Positions 49,001 to 61,186 of a stretch of 64,000 bases of DNA are shown here, one piece after another; the first letter of the stretch is position 1, and each line of letters opens with the position of its first letter. The notes under the pieces were generated by a model that worked only from the letters and a program-made list of their open reading frames with translations, did not search any database and was not told where the DNA came from. The stretch comes from Xestospongia bergquistia. Taxonomy: Eukaryota > Porifera > Demospongiae > Haplosclerida > Petrosiidae. The translations under genes were made by a program, and so were the position numbers. The stretch covers positions 868,001 through 932,000 of the forward strand of contig OZ014419.1 in the NCBI GenBank assembly GCA_963965975.1, given 5' to 3'.

Positions 49001-52000
49001 AATAGGTATCTTGGGAACAATATTACTATTGTTATCATTAATTATTGCCCATGGGCTTAGTAATGTAAACAGAACACATTATGATATATAGTAGTGATTA
49101 AACTGATATGTATATGATGATGGTTACCTCTGATCACACGCTATGTATTTAGACTTACTTTATCTTATTTGGGGAATTTTAAAATGTTGAAATTAAGAGG
49201 AAGAGAACTAAAAACTGTAACATGATCATTTATTACACAACAAAATGTCAACATTATCCTATCAGATAGTTCAGATTCTTTATAAGCTGTTGTAAGCATA
49301 AACATCATATTCTCAGAACTAGTGATTCCTGGTACTGGTTGACTAACCAAATAATCTTGTTAGGGTATTAAATATTTCAATTTAATTAACAATACTACTC
49401 TATCATATAGCTTTCTATAATAATTATTATAACAATATGTATTATCAGTAATGTCGATATGTTTGGGTGTATTTCATAGTTGAAATAATTTGGCTCAGTA
49501 TCCATATTGGATATCTATTGTACATGATGTCATAATTTTAAAGTAAATTTCATTAGTCTCACAATTCTAAGAAAATTATCCATACAAATTCATATTATTG
49601 GATGTCTAGTTTAGTAATTGAGCTTTAATAATATACTAATAACAAATGTTTGTTATCTTTTCTTTAACAGCTTTTATTAAACTTAGTGGAATGTATCCGT
49701 CAGATGGGAGATCAGGATGCTGTGGGAAGAGACGTTTTGATGAGAATGATGGAAGTCTTTGTTCTTAAGTTTCAATCTATAGCTCAATATCAAATGCCAG
49801 AAATACTTGACAAATGGTACAACAATACATAATTATTGTTGTATATTTTCTAATACATATTTTAATATAATAGTAGTCATTTTAATTCTTGTTGTTTAGC
49901 CATCCTCAGAGTGAGATGGCAACTATTGCTCAGGAGATTGCCAATAATGGGTCTTTAGGTAGTAATGGAGGAACTGATGCTCGTCGGATGTCTGGTTCTT
50001 TATTGAGTATGTCCTTTTCGTCATTCTCTGGTAAGCAATAATTGAATAGCAAGTAGAAATGCCTTATATGGTAACTAGTAATTGTTAACCCCTTGTATTA
50101 TAGGTTACACCTGATACTGTATAATTTTTTAATAAATGAACACTTTGGAAATTTTCTTATATTGCTAAAACAGAGGATGTCCCTTATATGATGTTTGATG
50201 TTCTATTTTTATAGGTGGGAGTGGCTATCTTAATCAACCCACTGGTCTCTCAGTGCCAGATTGTAGAGGTATCGTCAAGACTCTTGTTTGTGGTATGAAG
50301 ACAATTACATGGGGAGCTGGTTCTTGTAGATTACCAGGTTCAACTGTAGATTATGGTATGTTTGGTAGCATTGAAATAGAGTCCTATTGTAGTTGTCTGT
50401 TGACAACATTGAGCATTATATTTTGACTGATCATTATTGTTAACATATTTGCGAGCATACTTTTGTACTTTTTTGCCTTACAGCTAGCCAACCTCAGAAA
50501 TCCTTTCATCCTCATGAAGTGGAGGTCTTCGTTCGTCTACTTAAACATGGTCTGTTGGCTTTAGACATATATCGTGTTACCGTTTTACCTAATGGAGCTT
50601 ACATGTTACGTAATTCAAAGTAAGCCGTAAGTGAAAAGTATTCTTGAGTTACAATGTAATACTGTATTGGGCGTCATTGTGAAAAAAGTGGGATGACTTT
50701 ACTCATGTTACTTATGTAGACAATAGAGACCTGTATATGCAAATTCGCTAAAATATTAACATTCTAACATGTTCTAATGAATTGTTTCTGTAACAACAAG
50801 TAGAACAATAGTCTGATAATGATGTTTCCTTTTTTTATCATGATGTATGAGGTGTATGAGTAAAACCACTAGTGGTTTACTCATTTAATCATAGAAGCCA
50901 CTAGTGATTAGATTCATAACAACAATTCACAGTGGAATCTCCTCCATACTGGACCACCTGTCCGCAATATACTGATGTATTAGTATGGAATTTGAAGGAA
51001 TGTCACACACGCATACCCTCTCTCCTGCCATAGGGATGAAAAAAGGAGAAAGTATTTATCAGAACACTTATATGTTTAAGAGGAATTATTATATGCAGCA
51101 TACATCTTCCATAGTTAATGTAATGTCATTCTTTTAGTTGTCAGACTGTTAAAACAAAAGAAGAGAAGGAAGTTTTGGAACACTTTGCTGGTGTGGTATG
51201 TTACATTGATTATCACATCAGATTCACGTGATGTCTTTCATTTAGTATACTATGTTGAGCACTCCAATATTTAAGGAGATATTCTCTGAAATGATTGAGT
51301 ATTTAGTGGAGAGAGTACAAAACAACTATGCTTTACAAGTAAGTAATATTATATATTACATCACATTATTGTGTAAATTATTTGTTCAAGAGAATGCAGT
51401 ATCCATTGACTTCATTCTTTTTTAATAGATCATTCCAAATTCATTGACTTCATATCTATTGACTTCATTCTTTTTTAATAGATCATTCCAAATTCATTTT
51501 TGGCTAATGCAACAACGTCTGCTACTTTTGCTGGTATCCTTCTGAACTTCCTGCTAAAAAGAATGGAAGAACTTGGAGGTATACGGTCTCTTAAATAGCT
51601 TAACTCTCTAGATTTATGGATATCTTTCTTCGCTAGCTAATACTGACAAGTCAAACCTGTATCTCAAAATGTTTAAACTTGTTTTTGGTTCAGTGACTTT
51701 GTTTGCACAAGAGAATGAACTCATGTTGAAAGTAATGAATTCCTAAGGCAATCAGTTTAATAAATGTTTCTACAACTCTAGCCTCATCTACATGAAATAG
51801 TTAATCGTTCCATGACATTAGCTAACACTTGTAAAGAGCCATGCAATTATTTCCTTCTACTTCGTGCACTATTTCGTTCCATTGGAGGAGGTATAAACTA
51901 AAATTACTTTTTTTAAATACACATGTTCAATGTACAGTCTGAGTACTGCTATAGTATGATAGGACTATCATAGTAATTTGAGAACAAACATGCACTTTAC

Positions 52001-52663
52001 ATGACACAAACATGTACATATGGATCTTCTGTTATTACATGACACACAATAATTAGTTTATGCTGACTCATAATTTATTTTATTACATTAGGTAGCCATG
52101 AACTCTTGTATCAAGAATTTCTTCCTCTTTTATCAAATTTACTTCAAGGTGAGTTACAATGTGTTATTTTAAGGAAATAGACTCATTTGATTTAATATTA
52201 GGACTTAATCGACTTCAGAGTGCTCAACATCGTCAATATATGAAGGATCTCTTTGTGGAACTGTGCCTGACAGTGCCCGTCAGATTAAGGTAGGTTGTCC
52301 GCTCAAGTCATAAGGTATATTATTATATTAATAGTAATATTGCATATGATTACATGTACATGTAATGTACATGTAATGTATACTACTTGGCACATTCCTT
52401 CTATTGGTTTAGTATTCTTTTATACAAGTTCATTATTATTTCCTTGGGTTATGTAAACATGTGTGTTTAGTTATGCGTTGCAATTTTCAATTTGTTGGCT
52501 TTTGTTTATAGATTGAAATAAACAAAACCTTTCCTAATTCAGGAAATTGAGTACTTACGACTAGGAAATCAGTAATATGCTACCTATAGTGTGTGGGGGG
52601 GGGGGGATATGTCTGTGTGAGGATGGAAAAGGTTAGAATTAATGAGGTATGGATAAAAGACTT

Positions 52664-52703
<40 letters not shown>

Positions 52704-55700
52704 ATTAATGAGGTATGTGATAAAAATACTTTGGCCAAATGACTGTAAACCACTACATTTGCTAGTGTTTATTCAATATGTCATCATTTAATGCTGTTAC
52801 AAAATTATAGAACACAAAAACAAGACATAAATATTTTAATATTTAATCCAAAATTTTCCATTCCATAATTTCCAATATGAAAAAAGCTCCTCTTCTTCAT
52901 TGTCATCAGATTCATCACTATCATCTCTTATTATTGATGGCTCTTTTTCTTTAAACTTCTCTTTTCGAACCCAACCTGGAATATTAATCTTGGGGTTGTC
53001 TGAGGTAGCATCAGACAGCCATAGTGTCAACACTATGTAACCTGCTATACAAATTAATATTGCATAAAATATTTCCAGGATAAAATAGCCGGCATGATCT
53101 ACCAGTGCTCCAGTTACAATTGTCAGGATTGAAAAGACTAGGTTATAATTGCTTCTAAAAATTCCATATGCAGTAGCGATGTGGTCTTCTTCAACTAATA
53201 GTGCAGGGAGAGGAGAAAATGCTGGTCCTGCAAGAGTGTAAGATATCGAGTAAATGACTCCAACTAGAAATGGTATATAAATTTCATTAAGACTGACAAT
53301 TAAAATGAGATGAGTGGCCAGTGCTGTAAGAATCCCTCCCATAAGCCACAACAGGTTGAATCCAATTTTGTCTATGAGAATACCTACTAGTGGTGTTAGT
53401 ATAATAGTAGCTCCAAATATTAAAGAGTTGGCAATATTAGCAATGTCAATATCCAGTCCATACTTTTGAACATAGAACACTTCACCTATACTTACAAAAG
53501 AGAAGACAGTTGGAAAATAAGTGATATTAACTGCTACAGCTAGCCAGTATGTAATAGAGAATTGTCTGATGTTTTTCAACTTTATAGTTTTAAAGCCTCT
53601 GTGTTTCTTTCGCTGTGATTTTTTCTCTCCTTTTTGATCCATTACGATTACAACAAAACTGAAAATCAATGCTCCTAACAGACCAATGGCTGCAGTTGAT
53701 AGTGTAATGCCTAGACGAAGCAGAGGATTTGGTATAAAATTCAATACATTATATATCAACTGAGGCAATATCAATGCCAAAGCTCCACCAAGTCGACTGA
53801 AAGCAGTATCAATAGACATAGCAAATGAGAGCTTGTCTTTAAACCAAAGTGCTTTAAATGCATGACTCACTATTACTGTGAGATCATTTCCAGCTCCTAT
53901 AAAGAACCGACCAACAAGCATGATATAGTAGTGATTAATAACAGCTCCAATAGCCCATATAACTTGTCCTAACAATGCAGTACTAACAACAATGATGAGA
54001 CCCAGTCTTAGACCCAGTAGTCTATCAATAATAATGCCACCAACTAGACATAAGACTATATTAGGCCAGGATGAGACAGAGAACAACAGGTCATACCATG
54101 TAGTATCAACATTCATCACTTTAATAATAGTATCTTCCAGTCCACTGGGCATTTCAACACAGAAGTTTGTGACATGACGAATAGAGCACAAAAACAGCAA
54201 AATAAAGTATCTGTAAGTCCAATGACTAGGATTACAGCAACATTTCCTCAACCAAGTAAAGAGAATAAGTTCACACATAGTTTTCTCTCTTCCCTAATTT
54301 GAAGCCAAACATGTGCAGACAGTTGGTAAATACTATAGCAACAGGAAATAACCAGCCCTTGCTAAATATATAATTTATTATGATAACTACAACAATTGCA
54401 ACCATACTTACTATCTTCCTTTATCAGTTAGACCAGTTCACAGTACAGAGTTATAAAAGCATTTGTAAATTAATTTTTGATTATCATCAAAATTTAATAT
54501 ATACCAACACATAATTAAATAATTCATTGCAGGTATGATGAACTAATTAAATAATTTTATTTTTGTTGTGACCTATTTTGTTGACAAAAGTCTTAGGAAG
54601 TGATTGTTTCACATCAACAATACCTTCTTTTTTTTGTTGTCTCCTACCTGATCCTGACATATTGATTTTCTTATTAGGACTTATCCAATCAATTAATGAT
54701 AATATCAATAGGATCATTATTGCCAAGTACAGGAGAAAAGTAAAGAAAAGCTCCAGTATCATATAGCCTACATTGTCAACTAAAACTCCAGTAGTAATAG
54801 TAAGAACTGAAAATACAAAATTATATGTACTCTTTAAGATGCCATATGCAGTACCAACTTGATTTTCTCTTACTAAAAGACCCGGCAGAGGTATTAAACT
54901 AGGTCCTATTAAAGTGTAAGAGATAGAGTACATTATTCCTGCAATAAAAGGGAACATTTTCTGTCCATAACTAACCATCAACATTAAGTGAGTACAAAGT
55001 GCAATAAGAAGACCTACTATTGCCCACACACTATTGAATCCAAGTCTGTCTACTAGAATACCTATAATAGGACTTACTAATACCACACTGCTGAAGACCA
55101 GAGCATTGGCAATACTAGCTGGAATTAGTCCCAGTTTGTACTTTTGTATGTAGAATCCTTGCCCAATGCTTGTGAATGAAAAGAGAGTTGCAAGATTAAG
55201 TGTTAGTACGACAACTATTAACCAAAATACAAGTGGAAAGGATTTGATGTCTCGGCAATTTATTGTCCTCTTGAATTTTCTATCTTGTTTAAAAAGTTTT
55301 TCTCCTTTAAAGTCCATGATTGCAATGATAAAGGTGGCAAATAGAGCTACGAGAAGACCTCCAGCTCCTACTAGGAATGTATAGACCAGACAATGACGAG
55401 AAGTTGTTGTGAATGTTGCAAACCATTTAAAGAGCAGTCCAGGTACCACTAACGCTAGTAGTCCACCCAGTCTACAAAAAGCCATATCAATGGATATAGC
55501 AAAAGACATGTGATTTCTGAACCATATAAATTTCATAGCATTACTAACTACAACAATTAGTTCATTACCAATACCCAGAAAGCAACGACCAAGTATCATG
55601 AGCCAAAAATAATCAAAGAATATTCCCAGTATCCATATTACCTGACCAAATAGAGCAATGCTTACAACCAGTATATATCCCAATCTAACACCTACTATCT

Positions 55701-58700
55701 TATCAATCAAGAGACCTCCTATTAGACACAGGACAACGTTAGGCCAGGCTGTGACAGAAAATAGGAAATCATAATGTGTGGTGTCGTAGTGTTCAATCTT
55801 AATAAGTTTCTCTTCAAGTCCTGCTATACATTCAATACAGTAGTAGGACACAAGATGAATATAGCACTGTAAAAGGAGAATAGTCAGTCGATATGGCCAT
55901 TTATAATGCTTGAAAAAGTTCAGAAATCTTTGCTGTAGGGCGGTCTTCTGCTTCATTCAACTATAGAAGGATATAGTATACGCCCACGTCAATTTTCTTT
56001 GGAACTAGCTCCTCCCCTTTAAGCAACAAGGCTAGCAAAAATGGGAGAGGAGACAAATTCTTCCTTGGAAAGTGAAGTCACCCCTTTATTGACGCCATTA
56101 AGAGTGCACAAATTGAAGCCATCTACTTGTTGCAATCCACAAAGTCGGTCCTATCTTTATGTATGTCTGTTACTAGTATGCTTCATACAGTTTGTCAACT
56201 TTTACATCACAGAGTATACTAGTGGATTGGAAGACACTATTATTAAAGTGATGCAAGTTGATACTACACAATATGGCTTACTGTTCTCAGTCTATTCCTG
56301 GCCCAACATTATCATGTGTTTAGTGGGCGGTGTCTTTGTTGACAGAGTTCTAGGTCTAAGGCTGGGTTATGTTCTGTTTGTTCTCACATCCACTCTTGGT
56401 CAGTTAGTGTTGAGTCTTGGAGCATTCTCTGAGATATATTGGATAATGTTAGTTGGGAGATTCTTTGTTGGAATCGGCAATGAAATGGTTAAAGTTTTGC
56501 ATAAATCATTTGCTGCTGTTTGGTTTAAAGACAGTAATCTCAGTTTTGCATTAAGTCTTCAAGTCAGCACTGGACGTTTGGGTGGTGCATTAGCACTGGG
56601 TGTAAATCATCTACTATATCAAAGTTTTGATTTTATATCAATATTCAGGTATCGTTTAAGTGCTACATTTGGAGTAGGTTTTGGACTCTTATTAATTAGC
56701 TCAATATTTTCTTTCATTGTCTTCTTACTCGACAAAAGACGAGAGACTCATATGGAAGACAGCAGCAAAGGAACTAAACGAATAAATTTCAAAGATATCA
56801 AAGATTTTTCTGGCAGTTTTTGGTTAGTAGTAGGAATAATTTTTCTTTACTTTCCTGTCATCTTCTCTTTCGCAAGCATTGCTCAAGATTATTTCATGCA
56901 AAAATATGGTCTATCAATAACTGAAGCCAGCATAGCTAATGCTATAGTGTTTGCAGGTGTTACAATATGTGTACCACTATTAGGAATATTGGTTGATGGT
57001 ATTGGATTCAAAGTCTTTTGGTGTGTAGGAGGTGTTAGTCTGGCTCTGATAACTCATGTAACATTCATGACCAGTTCACCTCAATCATTCTACTTACCGT
57101 ATATAATTGGTCTCATCTCTTCTCTATCGTATTCCATTCTTGGTGCTTCTGTTTGGGCTCTTCCTGCTTATGTCATTCCTAAGCATCAAATTGCTACTGC
57201 ATACGGAATTACTGTGTGCTTTCATAATTTAGGGATGTCTATATTGACTGTTTTTGTTGGCTTTTTAATTGACAATGCTGGCTATATAATATCAGAATTG
57301 TTTTATTCACTTGTTGTCTATATTGGACTACTACTAACACTCTATCTGGTAGTGGTAGATTTTAGCTCTAATAAACGACAGAGGATGAACAGATCAGGGT
57401 CATGGATTAGACGAAAACAAATGGAGAATCAGAATGAAAAAACTATAAATTAAATATGCCATTAGTTGCTATTAGTATAATCATTTCTATTTTAATATTA
57501 GATGTAATTATACATAATATAATATTATTTATATTAAATTATATTATTGACTTGTTGTAATTTAATTGTCCCTCTGCCAGCAATATTTATTATGATAATG
57601 TTAATTGAATAAAGAGCAAGTATTTTTACTTTCAGTTCAAAGACAACTATAATATTATTGTTTGATGTTATATGCTTTATGTCTCATATTCTATACAAAG
57701 TGCTCACTTACTACTGGTGGACTAGAATATATCATTTAAAATGATAGAGGTTGATAAGTACTCAGTATAATCTTCTGCATTTCTGTTTCTTCCTGGTCTA
57801 ATATAATATGGTGTCTAGATTGTGATATGATAATAGATAGATTACTGTGGTTGAGATTATTTTTAGTAGTGTGTGTGTGTGTGTGTGTGTGTGACAGCAG
57901 CTCGTATGAGCTGTTGGAACATTTCTGGACACTTAGTAGTTGATGTTAATTGGATACTTCTTTCTAGCTTATAGATAGTGGAAATGACTGTTATATCTTA
58001 TCAATCATTAGTAATTCTCTACTTACATTTTGGTCCAAAAGACAAGAAATTTTTAATTATGTTTTATCTCTCAAAGTCAGCGTCTGTAAACTTTGAAACC
58101 AATAGGTCTGACTTTGAATAATTTACTATATGACAGTATCTAGTCAGAAAATTAAACTGGCACTTTTAATTTACAAATCTTAACATTATCCAATGTCATA
58201 ATCTTAACAATTCTATTTGTGTCAGTTTTCTTCACACGTTCACTCTCTCTACTTTACTTCCTCTTCTTTTGACTGCAGTTCTCTTCTTCCATACCTTCAT
58301 CTCCTAATGGATCCTTTAGTCTCGGCTCTTAATGGATCTCAAACTCTTATCAGTCAAGGTCTACGTACACTAGAACTATGTGTAGATAATCTTCAACCTG
58401 ATTTTCTCTATGAACACATACAACCAGTGAGAGCTCAGTTGATGCAGGTCAGATCTAATTGTGATTCTTCGTATCTTTTAATGTTTTAATTCTTTATCAA
58501 TTCAGGCATTATGGCAGACACTTCATAACAATGATGAAAATATTGCTCAAGTAGCTTTCAGAGTGTTGGGTAAATTTGGAGGTAGTAACAGGAAAATGCT
58601 GACTTCACCACAGCAGGTAAATTAATGGTTAATACATATTCCATCTGTATTGATTTGCTTGCTTGTAATTGAGTAATTTAATTGAGTAATCTGTTTGTAA

Positions 58701-59816
58701 TTAAGTGAACATTGTAATTTCATTGATATGTTCTCTGTTTAGTTGGAATACCATGAAAATTTGATTGATGGTTCTGGAATACTGGTAACATTTCCTGATG
58801 CTGAATGTCCAGTTGAGATTCCTGTAGCAAAGGTAATTTAATTGTCATATTAATTAATGTACTGACTTAACTGAGTAGGCTGTGGAAGTTGCTGTAAAAC
58901 TGTTAAAACCTCATACAACTGATGTGTTTTATCGACAACAAGCATGGTTACTAATACAAGTAAGTATTACAAGATGATACACGTTCTTTCTATATTATTG
59001 ATGTACATCTTTCTCTTCTCTCAGAGCTATCTTATAAGTTCCATTAATTTAACTGATGTGGATACTGATCTCTATCAACTCCTTCGTCAAATTCACTATC
59101 AACCTGTGGAATTCAATGCTAATAGACTCAAACACATTTCTTTGCCACAATGTACTAATAAAATAGCAAGAACAACATTTGAAACTGCTCTTAAAGGAGT
59201 CTTCAGTAAGTAACTCTACAACTATAATACTGTATACACTATGTCACTAAATATATTAGATAATTGTGCTATATTTTGTTTTAGTTCATTTAAATTATTG
59301 TATCATATAAAGATAAATGTGTTTTTTAGTTCAATTTTTTTGTTACTGTCTTCTTTTTTTAGTTGCTGCCTGTTTACGTGACTTAAGAAATGAAGCTGTT
59401 GTATTTTTGGCTGGTATTGTTAGACATATCACTTCAGTAGCTGTTGTCCAACAATCCTGTATGTCATATAAGTTATATATATATATATATCCTATGTAAC
59501 TAACACTGATTAATTCAGTATATATATATATATCCTATGTAACTAACACTGATTAATTCAGTATATATCCTATGTAACTAACACTGATTAATTCAGTATA
59601 TATATATATATCCTATGTAACTAACACTGATTAATTCAGTATATATCCTATGTAACTAACACTGATTAATTCAGTATATATATATATATCCTATGTAACT
59701 AACACTGATTAATTCAGTATATATCCTATGTAACTAACACTGATTAATTCAGTATATATATATATATCCTATGTAACTAACACTGATTAATTCAGTATAT
59801 ATCCTATGTAACTAAC

Positions 59817-59851
<35 letters not shown>

Positions 59852-61036
59852 TATGTAACTAACACTGATTAATTCAGTTTATATATATATAGTGTGGTGA
59901 CATCTGTTTTTTGCCTTCTTTTTTCAGCTTCTTCCAACTTCCTCAAACAACTGTAAGTTCATTAACATATATATACTTTACTATAACTACTCTTTTATGT
60001 TTGTCTTTGTTGATAAAGCTAAATTACTATCTCATTTATATAATATGAGTAGATATACAATTCATTTCAGATCTATACTTACTGACTATATTTCTTCCTC
60101 AGTTCTCAAGATACTATGGATGTTTATGTTCTTTTGGATGCTGTAGCAAAATGTGTGGCTAGTGAAGAGAAAGAACTCTGTCGTATTGCAGAATTAGCTC
60201 TTACATTTATTGTTGAGACAGCTGCTACTATTGTTGGAGACAAAGAGAAAGCATGTGAACTTCCCTTGTTTGAGGTAGCTGTAGAGAAATTGTGTGGCTG
60301 TTGTTATGAGAGGGCCTGGTATGCCAAGAGTGGCGGGTAAGTTCTATATAACCCCTGTATTTATTACTTCTAATTATAATGTGGGTATATAAAAATGAAC
60401 TGTTTTTATTGTACGTGCTATATTTTCTGTTAATTTTAGATGTTGGGCTGTTGGCTTCTTTCTTGAGAAGATGCCACTGAAGTGGGTCATCAATCATCAG
60501 TTGACATTTCTTATGGCTCTCATGTTTGTAATACATGATCTTAGCAATGAAGTATGTATTGTTATTTATAATATGAGTGTATTATAATATATGTGTATTA
60601 TAATATAAGTGTATTATAATATATGTGTACATTATTGCATTGAATAATAGTGTCTTATCTTTAATGTTAGGTATCTTCTGGTACTGTTTTACAATCAGAG
60701 GAGTTGTTAGAGAAGATGTTAAAACTTTGTAATTCAACTTTATCTGAAGAGAACACTGTATGTTGTACTACATGTTGTATGTCATAACATATTATGGAGT
60801 GTGTAGTAGAGTCTTTGCCTATTGTAATGTCCTTTAATATGTGAAAAGGGGACATCCCTATAATAAGTCAGGCACAACAATGTTAAAATTGTATATTATT
60901 CTTGCACAAAATTTGAGTCTCTCTCTCTTTCTCACAATAGTCTTCACTAGAGCTAGTCCAGTCTAAAGCATTTAGTGCTGTCACACGTCATATTGTAAAG
61001 GAAATTATTACACCAAATGAAGCTGTTAGAAAACAG
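46087..61036 (+). CDS. TRRAP: TRRAP, N-terminal part (36 exons; gene continues beyond the last donor)
   Basis: A giant PIKK-family pseudokinase scaffold of SAGA and NuA4/TIP60 acetyltransferase complexes. Exons run from 46087-46156 ([15 protein letters not shown]) to 60951-61036, which ends at a GTGAGT donor. They cover roughly the first 1200 of ~3850 residues, all helical HEAT/TPR repeats. Landmarks match human [151 protein letters not shown]-type and [14 protein letters not shown]. Exon 52202-52289 splices to 58279-58447 with codon AG|T intact, so intron 25 (5989 bp) is a real intron holding three other genes. The FAT and kinase-like parts must lie beyond the window. Confidence 0.93.
50857..50885. 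repeat. Short palindrome in a TRRAP intron
   Basis: atgagtaaaaccactagtgg followed by tttactcat; the core AAACCACTAGTGGTTT is a perfect 16 bp palindrome. No other element feature nearby. Confidence 0.6.
51400..51500 (+). repeat. Duplicated 3' splice site and exon start at TRRAP exon 21
   Basis: ttcattcttttttaatagat continuing catccaaattcat-like sequence occurs twice, about 53 bp apart, placing acceptors at 51428/51429 and 51481/51482. Only the second joins a long open exon ([20 protein letters not shown]). Confidence 0.85.
52670..52700. repeat. (GT)n microsatellite in TRRAP intron 25
   Basis: About 15 GT units. A shorter (GT)n occurs at 57869-57892 in the same intron. Confidence 0.9.
52836..54278 (-). 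CDS. MFSD1-like major facilitator transporter, nested gene 1
   Basis: 480 residues, intronless, inside TRRAP intron 25. Twelve hydrophobic segments are split by a polar central loop ([17 protein letters not shown]). The loop after TM2 carries the MFS motif [42 protein letters not shown] matches the MFSD1 signature (VNTTKFMLLYAWYSWPN in human), and later blocks ([42 protein letters not shown]) also follow MFSD1. Human MFSD1 is a lysosomal dipeptide exporter partnered by GLMP. This copy has no N-terminal dileucine signal but has an acidic C-terminal stretch ([13 protein letters not shown]). Substrate is inferred only by family. Confidence 0.85.
   Translation of the reverse strand: MCELILFTWLRKCCCNPSHWTYRYFILLFLCSIRHVTNFCVEMPSGLEDTIIKVMNVDTTWYDLLFSVSSWPNIVLCLVGGIIIDRLLGLRLGLIIVVSTALLGQVIWAIGAVINHYYIMLVGRFFIGAGNDLTVIVSHAFKALWFKDKLSFAMSIDTAFSRLGGALALILPQLIYNVLNFIPNPLLRLGITLSTAAIGLLGALIFSFVVIVMDQKGEKKSQRKKHRGFKTIKLKNIRQFSITYWLAVAVNITYFPTVFSFVSIGEVFYVQKYGLDIDIANIANSLIFGATIILTPLVGILIDKIGFNLLWLMGGILTALATHLILIVSLNEIYIPFLVGVIYSISYTLAGPAFSPLPALLVEEDHIATAYGIFRSNYNLVFSILTIVTGALVDHAGYFILEIFYAILICIAGYIVLTLWLSDATSDNPKINIPGWVRKEKFKEKEPSIIRDDSDESDDNEEEELFSYWKLWNGKFWIKY
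54547..55956 (-). CDS. MFSD1-like major facilitator transporter, nested gene 2
   Basis: 469 residues, intronless. The start is ATG 55956 ([15 protein letters not shown]). It shares the family plan of its neighbours: [62 protein letters not shown] central loop, [15 protein letters not shown] and [20 protein letters not shown]. It is closest to nested gene 1, lies 268 bp upstream of it in the same orientation, and probably arose by tandem duplication. The N-terminus has no dileucine motif and the C-tail is basic. Opposite-strand gene 3 starts 84 bp away. Confidence 0.85.
   Translation of the reverse strand: MKQKTALQQRFLNFFKHYKWPYRLTILLLQCYIHLVSYYCIECIAGLEEKLIKIEHYDTTHYDFLFSVTAWPNVVLCLIGGLLIDKIVGVRLGYILVVSIALFGQVIWILGIFFDYFWLMILGRCFLGIGNELIVVVSNAMKFIWFRNHMSFAISIDMAFCRLGGLLALVVPGLLFKWFATFTTTSRHCLVYTFLVGAGGLLVALFATFIIAIMDFKGEKLFKQDRKFKRTINCRDIKSFPLVFWLIVVVLTLNLATLFSFTSIGQGFYIQKYKLGLIPASIANALVFSSVVLVSPIIGILVDRLGFNSVWAIVGLLIALCTHLMLMVSYGQKMFPFIAGIMYSISYTLIGPSLIPLPGLLVRENQVGTAYGILKSTYNFVFSVLTITTGVLVDNVGYMILELFFTFLLYLAIMILLILSLIDWISPNKKINMSGSGRRQQKKEGIVDVKQSLPKTFVNKIGHNKNKII
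56041..57453 (+). CDS. MFSD1-like major facilitator transporter, nested gene 3
   Basis: 470 residues, intronless, on the TRRAP strand inside intron 25. The N-terminus [20 protein letters not shown] contains EVTPLL, which fits the [DE]xxxL[LI] lysosomal sorting motif; human MFSD1 has EARALL at the same end. Core motifs: [76 protein letters not shown] and [20 protein letters not shown]. Twelve transmembrane segments. This copy is therefore the best candidate for the ancestral lysosomal role, with the other two diverged. It shares an 84 bp divergent promoter with gene 2. Confidence 0.85.
   Translation: MGEETNSSLESEVTPLLTPLRVHKLKPSTCCNPQSRSYLYVCLLLVCFIQFVNFYITEYTSGLEDTIIKVMQVDTTQYGLLFSVYSWPNIIMCLVGGVFVDRVLGLRLGYVLFVLTSTLGQLVLSLGAFSEIYWIMLVGRFFVGIGNEMVKVLHKSFAAVWFKDSNLSFALSLQVSTGRLGGALALGVNHLLYQSFDFISIFRYRLSATFGVGFGLLLISSIFSFIVFLLDKRRETHMEDSSKGTKRINFKDIKDFSGSFWLVVGIIFLYFPVIFSFASIAQDYFMQKYGLSITEASIANAIVFAGVTICVPLLGILVDGIGFKVFWCVGGVSLALITHVTFMTSSPQSFYLPYIIGLISSLSYSILGASVWALPAYVIPKHQIATAYGITVCFHNLGMSILTVFVGFLIDNAGYIISELFYSLVVYIGLLLTLYLVVVDFSSNKRQRMNRSGSWIRRKQMENQNEKTIN
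57454..58278. other. Remaining part of TRRAP intron 25
   Basis: AT-rich, with a (GT)n run at 57869-57892 and a good polypyrimidine tract and CAG acceptor at 58271-58278. No further gene seen. Confidence 0.6.
59480..59890. repeat. Tandem repeat in a TRRAP intron, each unit ending in a splice-acceptor-like TTCAG
   Basis: Nine full copies and one partial copy of tcctatgtaactaacactga followed by ttaattcag are separated by TA runs of two alternating lengths, giving a higher-order period of about 90 bp. Each unit has a good branchpoint-like CTAAC 13 bases before TTCAG. It lies in the intron between exons 59363-59458 and 59928-59952; the first unit starts near the donor. Confidence 0.88.
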
Positions 61037-61186
61037 GTGAGTCTTAGTATCTACATGAGTAATTATTAGCTAGTGAGAAAGTAGGTAAATGTTTTTAACT
61101 CAAAAAAAACTTAATTGTATTCAAGTAAATCAATATCTAAAACATCAATTTTAAAAAAGGAAATTAAAAAATGCTTATGTTCAGTT

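Noticed and set aside
52836-57453. MFS genes as prokaryotic transfers because they are intronless
   Set aside because: Motifs follow animal MFSD1 closely and neighbouring host genes also lack introns.
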